23,408 nucleotides of DNA from Clostridia bacterium. GTDB lineage: Bacteria > Bacillota > Clostridia > Christensenellales > Aristaeellaceae. The notes under the pieces are model-generated. The model saw only the letters and a program-made list of their open reading frames with translations, ran no database searches and was not told the origin of the DNA. A program made the position numbers and the translations under genes. The stretch spans positions 1 to 23,408 of the forward strand of contig CAAGII010000155.1 in the NCBI GenBank assembly GCA_900769875.1. Reading direction: 5' to 3'. Below are positions 1 to 7,470 of the stretch, in pieces. Every line of letters begins with the position of its first letter. Positions within the stretch are counted from its first letter, which is position 1.

Positions 1-1
1 T

Positions 2-103
2 GCTCACTGGATGAACCATTACCCCCGTAGAAAACTCGATTACGCTTCTGCTTTTGAGCAGTCTGCTCTCGCTCCCATCCTATCCAAGGCATGCGTCATT
101 TAA
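2..103 (+). pseudogene. Possible 3' end of an insertion-sequence transposase, cut by the window edge
   Basis: An open frame runs from the window edge to a TAA at 101-103 and gives 33 residues containing HWMNHYPRRKLDYASAFEQ. The N-x-Y/R-P-R-x-x-L-x-Y pattern near a protein C-terminus resembles the end of IS30-type DDE transposases, which typically finish with an N-x-RPRK-x-LGY-type segment. The stretch is also visibly AT-richer than the genes that follow, as expected for a foreign insertion sequence. Just after the stop, TGCAATTCT occurs twice (107-115 and 122-130) and may belong to the element's terminal region. The similarity is short and judged by eye, so the family call is tentative; ordinary intergenic DNA is the alternative. 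Confidence 0.35.
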
Positions 104-143
104 ACTTGCAATTCTCATTCATGCAATTCTAATCCGCAATCGC

Positions 144-172
144 TTGACACCGCGCCGGGATTGACACATAAT
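144..172 (+). promoter_or_regulatory. Sigma-A type promoter of the ABC transporter operon
   Basis: A perfect -35 TTGACA (144-149) is separated by 17 bp from CATAAT (167-172), one base off consensus. Transcription would begin near 179. This also settles the start of the downstream gene: the in-frame ATG at 171 lies inside the -10 element and cannot be used, leaving the ATG at 225. Confidence 0.8.
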
Positions 173-224
173 GGTGAAAACCCGCGCCGCGCGCGCGGGA
201 AACCTGAAGACAGGGAGCAAGGCA

Positions 225-1106
225 ATGTACGCGATCGAAACAAACGGTCTGACCAAGTTTTACGGCAAGGCGCGCGGTGTGCAGGGGCTGACCCTGCATG
301 TGGAGGAGGGCGACTTTTTCGGCTTCATGGGTCCGAACGGAGCGGGCAAGTCCACCACCATCCGCACGCTGCTGGGGCTGATTGCGCAAAGCTCCGGCAG
401 CGCGAGGGTGCTTGGGTGCGACGTGCGGCGCGAGCGGGACAAGCTGCTGCGCGACGTGGGGTATCTGCCCTCGGAGGCGGCGTTTTACCACGGCATGAGC
501 GTGAAGGAGGTGCTCAGGCTGTCCGCCAGGCTGCGCGGACGCGACTGCGACGCGGAGGCGCGCGCTCTCTGCGACCGGCTGGAGCTGGACGGCAATCGCC
601 GCGTGGACGAATTGTCCCTGGGCAACCGCAAAAAGGTGGGCATTGTGTGCGCCATGCAGCACCGCCCGCGCCTCTATATCATGGACGAGCCGACCAGCGG
701 TCTGGACCCGCTGATGCAGCGCGAGTTCTTCGCCCTTCTCAAGGAGCGCAACGATGAGGGCGCGACGGTGTTTCTCTCCTCGCATGTGCTGTCGGAGGTG
801 CAGCGCTACTGCCGCCATGCCGCGATCATCCGCGAGGGCAGGCTGCTTAAGTGCGACAGCGTCGAAAGCCTCGCGCATACCGACGCGCGCCGCGTGACGC
901 TGCGCGGCGTGACGCAGCCGCCCGCGCTTTCGGGCGTGCGCAGCGCCGAGGTGCGCGGCGACGCGGTCACCTTCCTCTACAGCGGCGATTTGAAGCAGCT
1001 GCTTTCCACGCTCGCCGCGATGCCGGTGAGCGACGTCACCATGACCGAGCCTGACCTTGAGGAAATTTTCATGCACTACTACACGGGAGAGGAGGCCGCG
1101 CAATGA
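225..1106 (+). CDS. ABC-2 type transporter, ATP-binding subunit
   Basis: This 293-residue ATPase should power a membrane exporter by hydrolysing ATP at the inner face of the membrane. Visible motifs are Walker A GPNGAGKST (36-44), the signature LSLGNRKK (about 130-137), Walker B with D-loop YIMDEPTSGLD (151-161) and the H-loop His187 in FLSSH. The LSLGNRKK form is typical of the bacitracin/antibiotic-type ABC-2 ATPases rather than of sugar importers. The start at 225 is chosen because AGGGAG (212-217) lies 7 nt upstream and the longer frame begins in the promoter. The stop overlaps the permease start (ATGA), so the two are translationally coupled. Substrate is unknown; resistance to a peptide antibiotic or lipid export are possibilities by family only. 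Confidence 0.93.
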   Translation: MYAIETNGLTKFYGKARGVQGLTLHVEEGDFFGFMGPNGAGKSTTIRTLLGLIAQSSGSARVLGCDVRRERDKLLRDVGYLPSEAAFYHGMSVKEVLRLSARLRGRDCDAEARALCDRLELDGNRRVDELSLGNRKKVGIVCAMQHRPRLYIMDEPTSGLDPLMQREFFALLKERNDEGATVFLSSHVLSEVQRYCRHAAIIREGRLLKCDSVESLAHTDARRVTLRGVTQPPALSGVRSAEVRGDAVTFLYSGDLKQLLSTLAAMPVSDVTMTEPDLEEIFMHYYTGEEAAQ

Positions 1107-1888
1107 CACTGTACAAGCATGAGCTGCGTCAGGGTCGCCTGATGCTCTGCCTGTGGACGATTGCCATCGCGGGCATGGTGGGCCTGTGCGTGCTGATCTA
1201 CCCCGAAATGGGCGCTCAGATGAAGGATTTCAGCCGCATTTTCGCGATGCTGGGCAGCTTTTCGGCCGCCTTCGGGCTGGACAAAATCAACTTTGGCGAG
1301 TTTATCGGCTTCTTCGGCATTGAGTGCGGCAACATTCTGGGCATCGGCGGCGCGCTCTACGCGGCCATGACGGGCGCCGCCTCCCTCGCGAGTGAGGAAA
1401 GCGGGCACACGGCGGAGTTCCTGCTCACGCATCCCGTTTCGCGCGCGCACGTCGTGGCGCAGAAGCTGCTGGCGGTGCTCACGCAGGTGGTGATGATGAA
1501 TGCCGCCGTCACGCTCGCGACGCTTGCGTGCGTGCTCCTCATCGGCGTGACGGTCAGCGCGGGCGACATGGCGCTGCTGCTCTTTGCGCATCTGCTGATG
1601 CAGCTGGTCATTGCGTGCATCGCCTTCTGCATGGGCGCGTTCATGCGCCGCGGCTACCTCGGCGCGGGGCTTGGGTTTGCGGTGCTGGCGTACTTCATCA
1701 ACATTGCCGCCAACCTCTCCAAGGGGCTGCGCTTCCTCAAGTACCTCACGCCCTTCGGCTTTACCGACAGCGCGGATCTCATCTCCACGCACGCCATGAA
1801 CGGCGTGTCGCTCACGGTGAGCCTCGTCGCCGCCGCCGTGTGCGTGGCCGTGGCGTTCATCCACTACGGGCGCAAGGACATCGCCTGA
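1103..1888 (+). CDS. ABC-2 type transporter, permease subunit
   Basis: This 261-residue integral membrane protein is the partner of the preceding ATPase. It has about six hydrophobic segments (near residues 15-33, 80-95, 130-150, 155-180, 185-205 and 235-255). The hydrophilic stretch EESGHTAEFLLTHPVSR, with Glu-rich and HPVSR elements after the second segment, is characteristic of ABC-2 permeases of the bacitracin-exporter type. The start overlaps the ATPase stop by four bases, and GGAGAGGAGG lies just upstream within the ATPase gene. A strong terminator follows at 1905-1937, so the operon consists of two genes. The transported molecule cannot be told from sequence. Confidence 0.9.
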   Translation: MTLYKHELRQGRLMLCLWTIAIAGMVGLCVLIYPEMGAQMKDFSRIFAMLGSFSAAFGLDKINFGEFIGFFGIECGNILGIGGALYAAMTGAASLASEESGHTAEFLLTHPVSRAHVVAQKLLAVLTQVVMMNAAVTLATLACVLLIGVTVSAGDMALLLFAHLLMQLVIACIAFCMGAFMRRGYLGAGLGFAVLAYFINIAANLSKGLRFLKYLTPFGFTDSADLISTHAMNGVSLTVSLVAAAVCVAVAFIHYGRKDIA

Positions 1889-1904
1889 TACCGCTTCCCC
1901 CTTC

Positions 1905-1937
1905 GGCGCATCCGGACAGCGACCGGGTGCGCCTTTT
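1905..1937 (+). terminator. Rho-independent terminator of the ABC transporter operon
   Basis: An 11-bp stem, GGCGCATCCGG (1905-1915) with CCGGGTGCGCC (1923-1933), contains one G-T pair and a 7-nt loop, and is followed by TTTT (1934-1937). It sits 16 nt after the permease stop. Confidence 0.8.
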
Positions 1938-1944
1938 CCGCGCG

Positions 1945-1976
1945 AAAAAACGCCCGGGCGCGGAAGCGTCCGGACG
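1945..1976 (-). terminator. Rho-independent terminator of the GMP-synthetase-like gene (minus strand)
   Basis: Read on the minus strand, CGTCCGG (1976-1970) pairs with CCGGGCG (1957-1951), followed by six T residues (1950-1945). The region also contains two self-complementary blocks (1951-1960 and 1966-1977), so other hairpins are possible. It lies between two convergent genes. Confidence 0.65.
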
Positions 1977-2010
1977 CGAAAGCCGTATGCGGTTCCCGCT
2001 AAGGCATCGC

Positions 2011-3468
2011 TCACTCCGACCGCCACCGCTTGTAGCTGCGGCTGGGGGTCAGGTCGTACATCACGCGGCGAACGCCGGGGAGCTTGTCAAGAATGATGCG
2101 GGTGGTGCGCTCCAGAAAATCGTTGGGCAGGCGCGACGCCTCGGCGGCCTCGCCCACCAGCTGCACCGCGCGCAGGGACAGGAAGCAGCCGTCCTCCGGC
2201 ACGGGATTGTCCATCAGCACCACATAGTACTGGAACAGCCGCCGGTTCAGCCCCGCCGCCTCGATTTCGCGGCGGAAGATCGCGTCCGCCTCGCGCAGGA
2301 TGCTCAGCTTCTGCTCCGTCACGTCCGAGGCAATGCGCAGCGCAAGGCCGCTGGCGGGGAACGGCTGGCGGCGCACCAGCCAATCCGGCAGCTGCATCCC
2401 CTCGCCGATGAAGCGGATTTCGTTTTTGAACAGCTCGCGCAGCGGCTCGATGATGCGCACATGCGCGCCCGTCATTTCCTGCGCGAAGGGCGGCTCGTCA
2501 TCGAGCGTGTCGGCGTAGTTGGTGCCCTGCAGAATCAGCCGCACGTTCGGCATCTGCGACACCTCGCGGCGCAGAATCGCGCGCATGTGCGCGAACACAA
2601 CGCGCTGCTTGTTTTCCGCGCCGACCACGCCGGTGAGCGTTTTGAGAATCTCCTCGCCCGCGTTGATGCGCTTGATGCTCAGCCCGACCTGATTCTGGAA
2701 GAAATCCATCACCTGATCGCCCTCGTCCTTGCGCATCAGCCCGGTGTCGATAAACAGGCAGTGCAGCCTGTGTCCCAGCGAGCGGTTGCCGAGCATGGCG
2801 CACACGGCGCTGTCGATGCCGCCAGAGATGGCGCACACCGCCTCGCCGCCGCCGGACAGGCGCTCGATTTCCTCGCACGCCCTGTCCACAAACGCCTGAC
2901 GGCTCCACCACGGGGTGCAGCCGCACACGCCGCGGCAGAAGTTGATCACAAGACGCATGCCGTCGGGATCGTTCTGCTCGGGATAGAACGTCAGCGCGTA
3001 CACCGGATCGTCCGACACGCGGAAGCCGAGCGCGCCCCCGTCCGACAGGGCGATGATCTCCGTCTTGTCGCGCGGCGGGGTCATGTAGCGGCAGGCGGGG
3101 AAATAGCGCTCGCCCGCCTGCACGTCGCATGTCACAAGATCGGGCATGAAGCGTACCTGCTCCACGCGCGAGCCGCCGGACGCGCCGTCGATCCCGCCGC
3201 CCAGGTACTGGCACAGCGTCAGCGCCGCGTCGCCCAGCGCCATCACGGGAATGCCCGCACGCAAAAGGTGGCTCAGGCGCGGAATCATCAGCGCCTCGCC
3301 GCTCACGCCGCCGCAGAGAATCACGCCCAGCGCGTCCTGCTCGGGCAGCTCCTCCACGGCCGTGTCCGCGGGCAGAATCTTGCAGTACAGCTGCTCGCCG
3401 CGAAGACGGCGCGCAAGGCTGTTGCAGGCCGCGCTGTCCAGATTGATGAGAACCACCATGTCACGCAT
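2011..3468 (-). CDS. Divergent GMP-synthetase-like protein with a degenerate amidotransferase domain
   Basis: The 485-residue protein has the layout of GMP synthase GuaA: class I glutamine amidotransferase domain (about 1-185), PP-loop ATP pyrophosphatase domain (about 190-380) and dimerisation domain (to 485). The ATP-binding PP-loop SGGIDS (215-220) and the segments EPLRELF and RRQPFP are clear. However, in the amidotransferase domain the nucleophilic Cys (VCYGMQ in GuaA) aligns with Gly79 in LGDAAL, and the catalytic His of FHPE is Tyr162 in FYPE; only Glu164 remains. In the synthetase half the usual KSHHNVGGLP segment and the C-terminal KPPATIEWE motif, both substrate-binding in GuaA, are replaced. 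It probably cannot use glutamine and may not make GMP. The start has a GGGGGGA ribosome site. It lies 71 bp downstream of the MATE gene in the same direction. Confidence 0.8.
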   Translation of the reverse strand: MRDMVVLINLDSAACNSLARRLRGEQLYCKILPADTAVEELPEQDALGVILCGGVSGEALMIPRLSHLLRAGIPVMALGDAALTLCQYLGGGIDGASGGSRVEQVRFMPDLVTCDVQAGERYFPACRYMTPPRDKTEIIALSDGGALGFRVSDDPVYALTFYPEQNDPDGMRLVINFCRGVCGCTPWWSRQAFVDRACEEIERLSGGGEAVCAISGGIDSAVCAMLGNRSLGHRLHCLFIDTGLMRKDEGDQVMDFFQNQVGLSIKRINAGEEILKTLTGVVGAENKQRVVFAHMRAILRREVSQMPNVRLILQGTNYADTLDDEPPFAQEMTGAHVRIIEPLRELFKNEIRFIGEGMQLPDWLVRRQPFPASGLALRIASDVTEQKLSILREADAIFRREIEAAGLNRRLFQYYVVLMDNPVPEDGCFLSLRAVQLVGEAAEASRLPNDFLERTTRIILDKLPGVRRVMYDLTPSRSYKRWRSE

Positions 3469-3539
3469 GCGTATCCCCCCGAATGCTTGCGGAATGAAGC
3501 TTTATCCCTATTCTATTCGACAGCGCGGGAAAAAATCCT

Positions 3540-4928
3540 TCATTTTCGCGCAGCGGCGTTCAGGCCGCGCGTTTGCTTCTGCAACGAGGCGAAAAGCCGC
3601 GCCAACACCACCGCCGCCGCCACGCCCAGCACCGACTCGGCGCACAGCTGCGCGTAGCCAAGCCCGTAGAGCGGGAAGAGGCGGTTGAGGATGAGCAGCG
3701 CCGGAATCTCCAGCACCACCTTGCGCAGCACCGCGAACAGAAGCGCCATGCCGCCCATACCGCAGGCCTGAAACACGCCCACCGCCATGAAATCCACCGC
3801 GATGAAGGGCAGCCCCAGGCACATTGCGCGCAGGAAGCGCGCGCCGGTTGAAACAATCACGTCCCTGTCAAGGAACAGCCGCACAAGCGTGGGCGCAAAC
3901 GCATAGTAGGCCCCCGCGCACACCGTGATGAAGCCCAGCGAAATGCCGCCCGCAAAGAGCAGCGAGCGCTTCATGCGCTCCACCCTGCGGCTGGCGAAGC
4001 AGTAGCCGATGAGCGGCATCACGCCCTGCGCAAGCCCCAGCGCAATCTGGAAGGCAATGTTGTTGATGCGCGAGGCAATGCCCATGGCGGCCACCGCGTC
4101 CGCGCCAAAGGCGGCGGCGAAGTTGTTGAGCACCGTCATGCCGGTGACGTTGAGCAGGTTCTGGATGGACGCGGGCACGCCCACGCCGCACACGCCGCGC
4201 ACAATCGCGGGGCGCAGGGAAAGCATGCGCGGGCTGACGCACACGCAGGTGCGCCCGCGCTTTTTCACAATCAGCACAAAGAAGTAGACGCACGAAACGC
4301 AGTTGGACAGGCAGGTGGCAAGCCCCGCGCCCGCCGCGCCAAGATTGAAGCCCCACGGGAGAATCATGATGGGGTCGAGCACCATGTTGAGGATGCAGCC
4401 GCTCATGGTGCCGATGGACGCGTGCAGCGCCGCGCCCTCCGCGCGCACCATGTACGCCATGACCACGTTGAGGATGGACGGCGCCGCGCCAAGGCACGCT
4501 GTGTAGAAAAGATAGTCCGCCGTCGCGCCGCGCGTATCCTCCGCCGTGCCCAGCAGGCGAAGCAGCCCGTCGCGGCCCAGCAGGCACGCAAGGGAGATGA
4601 TCAGGCTCCCCAGCAGCGCGCAGTAGAAGCCGAACGCCGAGGCACGGCGCACGGTATCCTCATCCCTTGCGCCCAGCGCGCGGCTCATCATGCTCGAGGA
4701 GCCCACGCCGAAAAGGTTGTTCACCGCGTTGAACGCCAGCAGCACGGGCGAGGCCAGCGTGACCGCCGCGTTCTGCACCGGGTCGCCCAGCATACCCACA
4801 AAGAAAGTGTCGGCAATGTTGTAGATCACCATCACAAGGCTTGTCACCACCGTGGGGATGCACAGCGTGGCGATGGCCCGCGGGATGGGCATGCTCTCAA
4901 ACAGCTCGGTGCGATCAGGATTGCGCAT
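3540..4928 (-). CDS. MATE family multidrug/toxin exporter
   Basis: This 462-residue membrane protein, the usual MATE length, has about twelve hydrophobic segments. The opening region (IPRAIATLCIPTVVTSL, then YNIADTFFVG and NLFGVGSSSMMSRALG) is the classical MATE N-terminal half, and the second half repeats the pattern (GIASRINNIAFQIALGLAQG). Such proteins export drugs or metabolites using a Na+ or H+ gradient. The start at 4928 is chosen because a perfect AGGAGG (4940-4935) lies 6 nt upstream and the protein there aligns with family N-termini; the frame extends further upstream but that part is promoter DNA. It is divergent from the metallophosphoesterase and precedes the GMP-synthetase-like gene, possibly in one transcript. 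Confidence 0.92.
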   Translation of the reverse strand: MRNPDRTELFESMPIPRAIATLCIPTVVTSLVMVIYNIADTFFVGMLGDPVQNAAVTLASPVLLAFNAVNNLFGVGSSSMMSRALGARDEDTVRRASAFGFYCALLGSLIISLACLLGRDGLLRLLGTAEDTRGATADYLFYTACLGAAPSILNVVMAYMVRAEGAALHASIGTMSGCILNMVLDPIMILPWGFNLGAAGAGLATCLSNCVSCVYFFVLIVKKRGRTCVCVSPRMLSLRPAIVRGVCGVGVPASIQNLLNVTGMTVLNNFAAAFGADAVAAMGIASRINNIAFQIALGLAQGVMPLIGYCFASRRVERMKRSLLFAGGISLGFITVCAGAYYAFAPTLVRLFLDRDVIVSTGARFLRAMCLGLPFIAVDFMAVGVFQACGMGGMALLFAVLRKVVLEIPALLILNRLFPLYGLGYAQLCAESVLGVAAAVVLARLFASLQKQTRGLNAAARK

Positions 4929-4961
4929 GGTATTCCTCCTTCCGCCCTGCGGCGCAGAGGA

Positions 4962-4990
4962 ATCATAGCACACACCCCGCCCGCGCGCAA
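4962..4990 (-). promoter_or_regulatory. Promoter of the MATE gene (extended -10)
   Basis: On the minus strand, TTGCGC (4990-4985) is followed by a 17-bp spacer and TATGAT (4967-4962), with TGC directly before the -10 forming an extended -10. It is back to back with the plus-strand promoter at 5001-5029; only 10 bp separate the two -35 elements. Confidence 0.65.
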
Positions 4991-5000
4991 GGGGACAGGC

Positions 5001-5029
5001 TTGCCCAATCGCGCAAAAAATGGTATCAT
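5001..5029 (+). promoter_or_regulatory. Promoter of the metallophosphoesterase gene (extended -10)
   Basis: TTGCCC (5001-5006), a 17-bp spacer and TATCAT (5024-5029), preceded by TGG, form an extended -10 promoter. Transcription would start near 5036, just ahead of the AAGGGAGG ribosome site (5041-5048). Confidence 0.65.
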
Positions 5030-5055
5030 AGGATTCACCGAAGGGAGGTCGTGCC

Positions 5056-5763
5056 ATGCGCCGCCACAGAATCACCCGCTACACCGTGAAAAGCCCCGCC
5101 ATCTCATCGCCCCTGCTGCTCGCGCTGGTCACTGATCTGCACAACGGCGGCTATCAGGACGTGGTGGACACGCTTGCGGGCTGCGACGCCATCCTGGTGT
5201 GCGGCGATCTGGTCGACCGCCACAAACAGACGCACGAAACGGCCTCCGCGTTTCTGCGCGACGCGCCGCGTCTTGCGCCCACATTCTTTTCCATCGGCAA
5301 CCATGAGCGCCGCTACGAGGGCCGCGAGGGCTTCTTTCGGGAGCTTGACGCAAGCGGCGTGACCGTGCTGGACAATCGCGCGGTGCGCTTTGGCGAATTG
5401 TCCATCGGCGGCCTGAGCAGCGTTCCGCCCTCGCGCGATCCGGATACGCGCGTGATGGAGGAGCTGAGCGCCATGCCGGGCTTTCGCCTGCTCATGTGCC
5501 ATCACCCGGAGTATTTTGCGCGCTCCATCAGTCGCTATCCCATTCATCTCACCGTCAGCGGACACGCGCACGGCGGGCAGGTGGCGCTGTTCGGGCAGGG
5601 GCTGTTCGCGCCCGGGCAGGGCTTTCTGCCGCGCTACACGCACGGCCTGTACGAGCAGAGCCGCCTGCTCGTCAGCCGGGGCATGACCAATTCCGCGGGC
5701 GTGCCGCGCATCGGCGTGCCGCGCGAGCTGGTGCTTGTGCGCCTTGAAAACGATCGAACATAA
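5056..5763 (+). CDS. Calcineurin-like metallophosphoesterase (YkuE/YaeI-like)
   Basis: This 235-residue protein carries all the metal-binding blocks of the calcineurin-like phosphoesterase superfamily in order: D27-x-H29 (TDLHNG), GDLVD (50-54), GNHE (81-84), HH (149-150) and GHAHGGQ (169-175). The spacing and the GHAHGGQ block resemble the YkuE/YaeI branch, whose members act on phosphodiester or lipid-linked phosphate substrates. It lacks the N-terminal membrane anchor of many relatives, so it is probably cytoplasmic. AAGGGAGG lies 7 nt before the ATG. It is a single-gene transcript bounded by a promoter at 5001-5029 and a strong terminator. The substrate is not deducible. Confidence 0.88.
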   Translation: MRRHRITRYTVKSPAISSPLLLALVTDLHNGGYQDVVDTLAGCDAILVCGDLVDRHKQTHETASAFLRDAPRLAPTFFSIGNHERRYEGREGFFRELDASGVTVLDNRAVRFGELSIGGLSSVPPSRDPDTRVMEELSAMPGFRLLMCHHPEYFARSISRYPIHLTVSGHAHGGQVALFGQGLFAPGQGFLPRYTHGLYEQSRLLVSRGMTNSAGVPRIGVPRELVLVRLENDRT

Positions 5764-5808
5764 AAACAGCCTGACAGTGCGCGTTTTGCAGCCTGTCAGG
5801 CATTTTTT
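5764..5808. terminator. Bidirectional terminator between convergent genes
   Basis: GCCTGACAG (5769-5777) pairs perfectly with CTGTCAGGC (5793-5801) across a 15-nt loop. TTTTTT (5803-5808) follows on the plus strand and a matching A-run (5762-5766) precedes it, so the element can stop both the metallophosphoesterase transcript and the opposing XRE-gene transcript. Confidence 0.85.
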
Positions 5809-5825
5809 GCAGGCGGATGCTTCAC

Positions 5826-6434
5826 TCAGCCGCCTTTTTTCCGCGAGGATGGCGCGCGCAGCCTGAACAGACCGTGCCGCGAGCAGAGCGCGTACACCTC
5901 GCGCGTGGTGCTGATTTTCAGCCGCGCGCCGGCCGGACCCTCCGCGTACAGCCGCACAAGCTGCATGCCGCCCTCGCACAGCCCCGCGAGCATGACAATT
6001 TGATGCTCGCGCGTCATGTCGTGCGCAAGGGACACATAGTATTCGTCCTCGACCACATCAAGGCTGATGGCGTGCTCCGCGTCCATCTCCCGCGCCTCAA
6101 GGGGCGCAAGCACCGTGCCGCAGCAGCTGATCACCGCGTCGCCGCTGGCCGTGAGCAGATTGCCGCACGCCGGGCACTGGTAGAAGCGCGTGCGCATCAG
6201 GTTGGCGGCGCGGTTGCGGTTGCACACCGCCTGCCCGCGCATCAGTTCAATGGCTGAGATGCCCAGCGCCGCCGCGATGGGCTCCAGCATCGTCACATCC
6301 GGGAAGCCCTTTCCCGTCTCCCATTTGGACACAGCCTTGTCCGATACCATCAGCCGCTGCGCAAGCTGCGCCTGCGTCATGCCGCGCGCCTCGCGCTCGC
6401 GGCGGATGATCGCGCCAATCACGCTTTGATCCAT
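5826..6434 (-). CDS. XRE-family regulator fused to a complete desulfoferrodoxin domain
   Basis: The 202-residue protein starts with an XRE/Cro helix-turn-helix (about 6-60, with the SDKAVSKWETGKGFPD core) and continues into a desulfoferrodoxin. The FeS4 centre ligands are C87, C90, C104 and C105 in the C-x2-C...CC arrangement. The mononuclear iron (superoxide-reductase) site appears intact: H121, H138, H144, C184 and H187, the last two in CSRHGLF, the family's C-x2-HGLW signature. It could be a DNA-binding sensor of superoxide, oxygen or iron, or a superoxide reductase with an attached DNA-binding domain; the first is inferred from the fusion. GGGAGG (6447-6442) precedes the start. It is last in a minus-strand cluster, 72 bp after the DUF975 gene. 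Confidence 0.85.
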   Translation of the reverse strand: MDQSVIGAIIRREREARGMTQAQLAQRLMVSDKAVSKWETGKGFPDVTMLEPIAAALGISAIELMRGQAVCNRNRAANLMRTRFYQCPACGNLLTASGDAVISCCGTVLAPLEAREMDAEHAISLDVVEDEYYVSLAHDMTREHQIVMLAGLCEGGMQLVRLYAEGPAGARLKISTTREVYALCSRHGLFRLRAPSSRKKGG

Positions 6435-6506
6435 GCCGCATCCCTCCCTTCGTTCACAGAGGGTAGCACAACCAGTGCGAAAACGCTACCTACGCGTGGT
6501 AGAGCC

Positions 6507-7418
6507 CTACTGCATCGGGCCGTCCGGGGAGGGCATATCCAGCAGCACGGTCTCCTGCCTCTGGGAGGGATGGCCGCTGTACACATGATAGAAGGCGCAC
6601 TGCGAAGTCAGCATGTAGATGTTGATCGCCAGCGACAGCACGATATTGACCACATAGTACACAACGCCCGCGCGAAGGAACATGCTGCAAACCAGATTGG
6701 ACAGGAACACCCACCCGATGAAGGACACATACAGCATGGCCAGCTGCATCTTGCGGTAGCGCATGAGCGACACGCTTTCGCGGATGGCGCCCATCACGCC
6801 CAGCGAGGGATTGTCCGCCAGCGCGAACTCAGCCATGGCGTAGTGCATCACGGCGCGAAGCCCCAGCGCCAGCATCAGCGCCGAGCCGAGCATGCTCAGC
6901 CCCATGGCGAGCAATGCGCTGTCCGTGAGTGTGACCAGCGCGATCGCCACGGCTGATACCGCGATGCCCGGCAGCATCCACAGCGCGGTCTTGAGCGCGA
7001 CCATGACCGCCAGCAGGATGCCCTTGAGGAAGCACCCGACGCGGCAGAACACGTCGCCATAGCTGATCTCGCCACCGCGCAGCAGCGTGAGCAGGGCGGC
7101 GATCGCGCCCAGCGTCAGCGCCGGGGTCAGAAGCGACGCGGCCAGCTGCAGCACCCACGCGGCCACAAGCATCGTCGAGCGCAGCGCGCGCAAATCCGCC
7201 ATCAGCATGTCGGTGCTGAATGCCTCGCCCGTGTAGAGCTTGGTCATATAGTTCCCCAGCAGCTCGTTGAGCGGCAGGCTCTGCACCGACGCGAACGCGC
7301 TGGACAATAGCCCCGGCAGCGCCGCAAGAAAATACACCATCGCGGCGGCGGGCAGGTTGCGCGAAAGCGCCGCGCGCGCCATGCGCTTGAAATCACCGGG
7401 GAAATAGGGTCGCTTCAT
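6507..7418 (-). CDS. DUF975 family integral membrane protein
   Basis: This 303-residue protein has about six hydrophobic segments and the DUF975 hallmark region near the last third (RESVSLMRYRKMQ followed by LYVSFIGWVFLSNL), where the family shows S-x-x-LM-x-G and SF-x-x-W. Function of the family is unknown. The start at 7418 (MKRPYFPGDF) is preferred over the longer frame because AAAGGAA lies about 8 nt upstream and the residues before it are charged and low in similarity to the family. It follows the O-antigen-ligase-like gene by 52 bp in the same direction and is probably co-transcribed with it. Confidence 0.85.
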   Translation of the reverse strand: MKRPYFPGDFKRMARAALSRNLPAAAMVYFLAALPGLLSSAFASVQSLPLNELLGNYMTKLYTGEAFSTDMLMADLRALRSTMLVAAWVLQLAASLLTPALTLGAIAALLTLLRGGEISYGDVFCRVGCFLKGILLAVMVALKTALWMLPGIAVSAVAIALVTLTDSALLAMGLSMLGSALMLALGLRAVMHYAMAEFALADNPSLGVMGAIRESVSLMRYRKMQLAMLYVSFIGWVFLSNLVCSMFLRAGVVYYVVNIVLSLAINIYMLTSQCAFYHVYSGHPSQRQETVLLDMPSPDGPMQ

Positions 7419-7470
7419 AGCATCGTTCCTTTCCTGACGAAGGGTATGCACAGGCGGTGCAGCTTCGCGT

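Noticed and set aside
171..224. Upstream ATG for the ABC ATPase
   Set aside because: It falls in the -10 element of a consensus promoter and has no ribosome site.
1528..3657. Very long plus-strand open frame opposite the GMP-synthetase-like gene
   Set aside because: It is a composition effect of GC-rich DNA. The translation is rich in Arg, His, Gln and Ala with no recognisable domain, and it covers two clear genes and two terminators.
4929..5075. N-terminal extension of the MATE protein
   Set aside because: The DNA holds two divergent promoters and a perfect AGGAGG just before the internal ATG at 4928.
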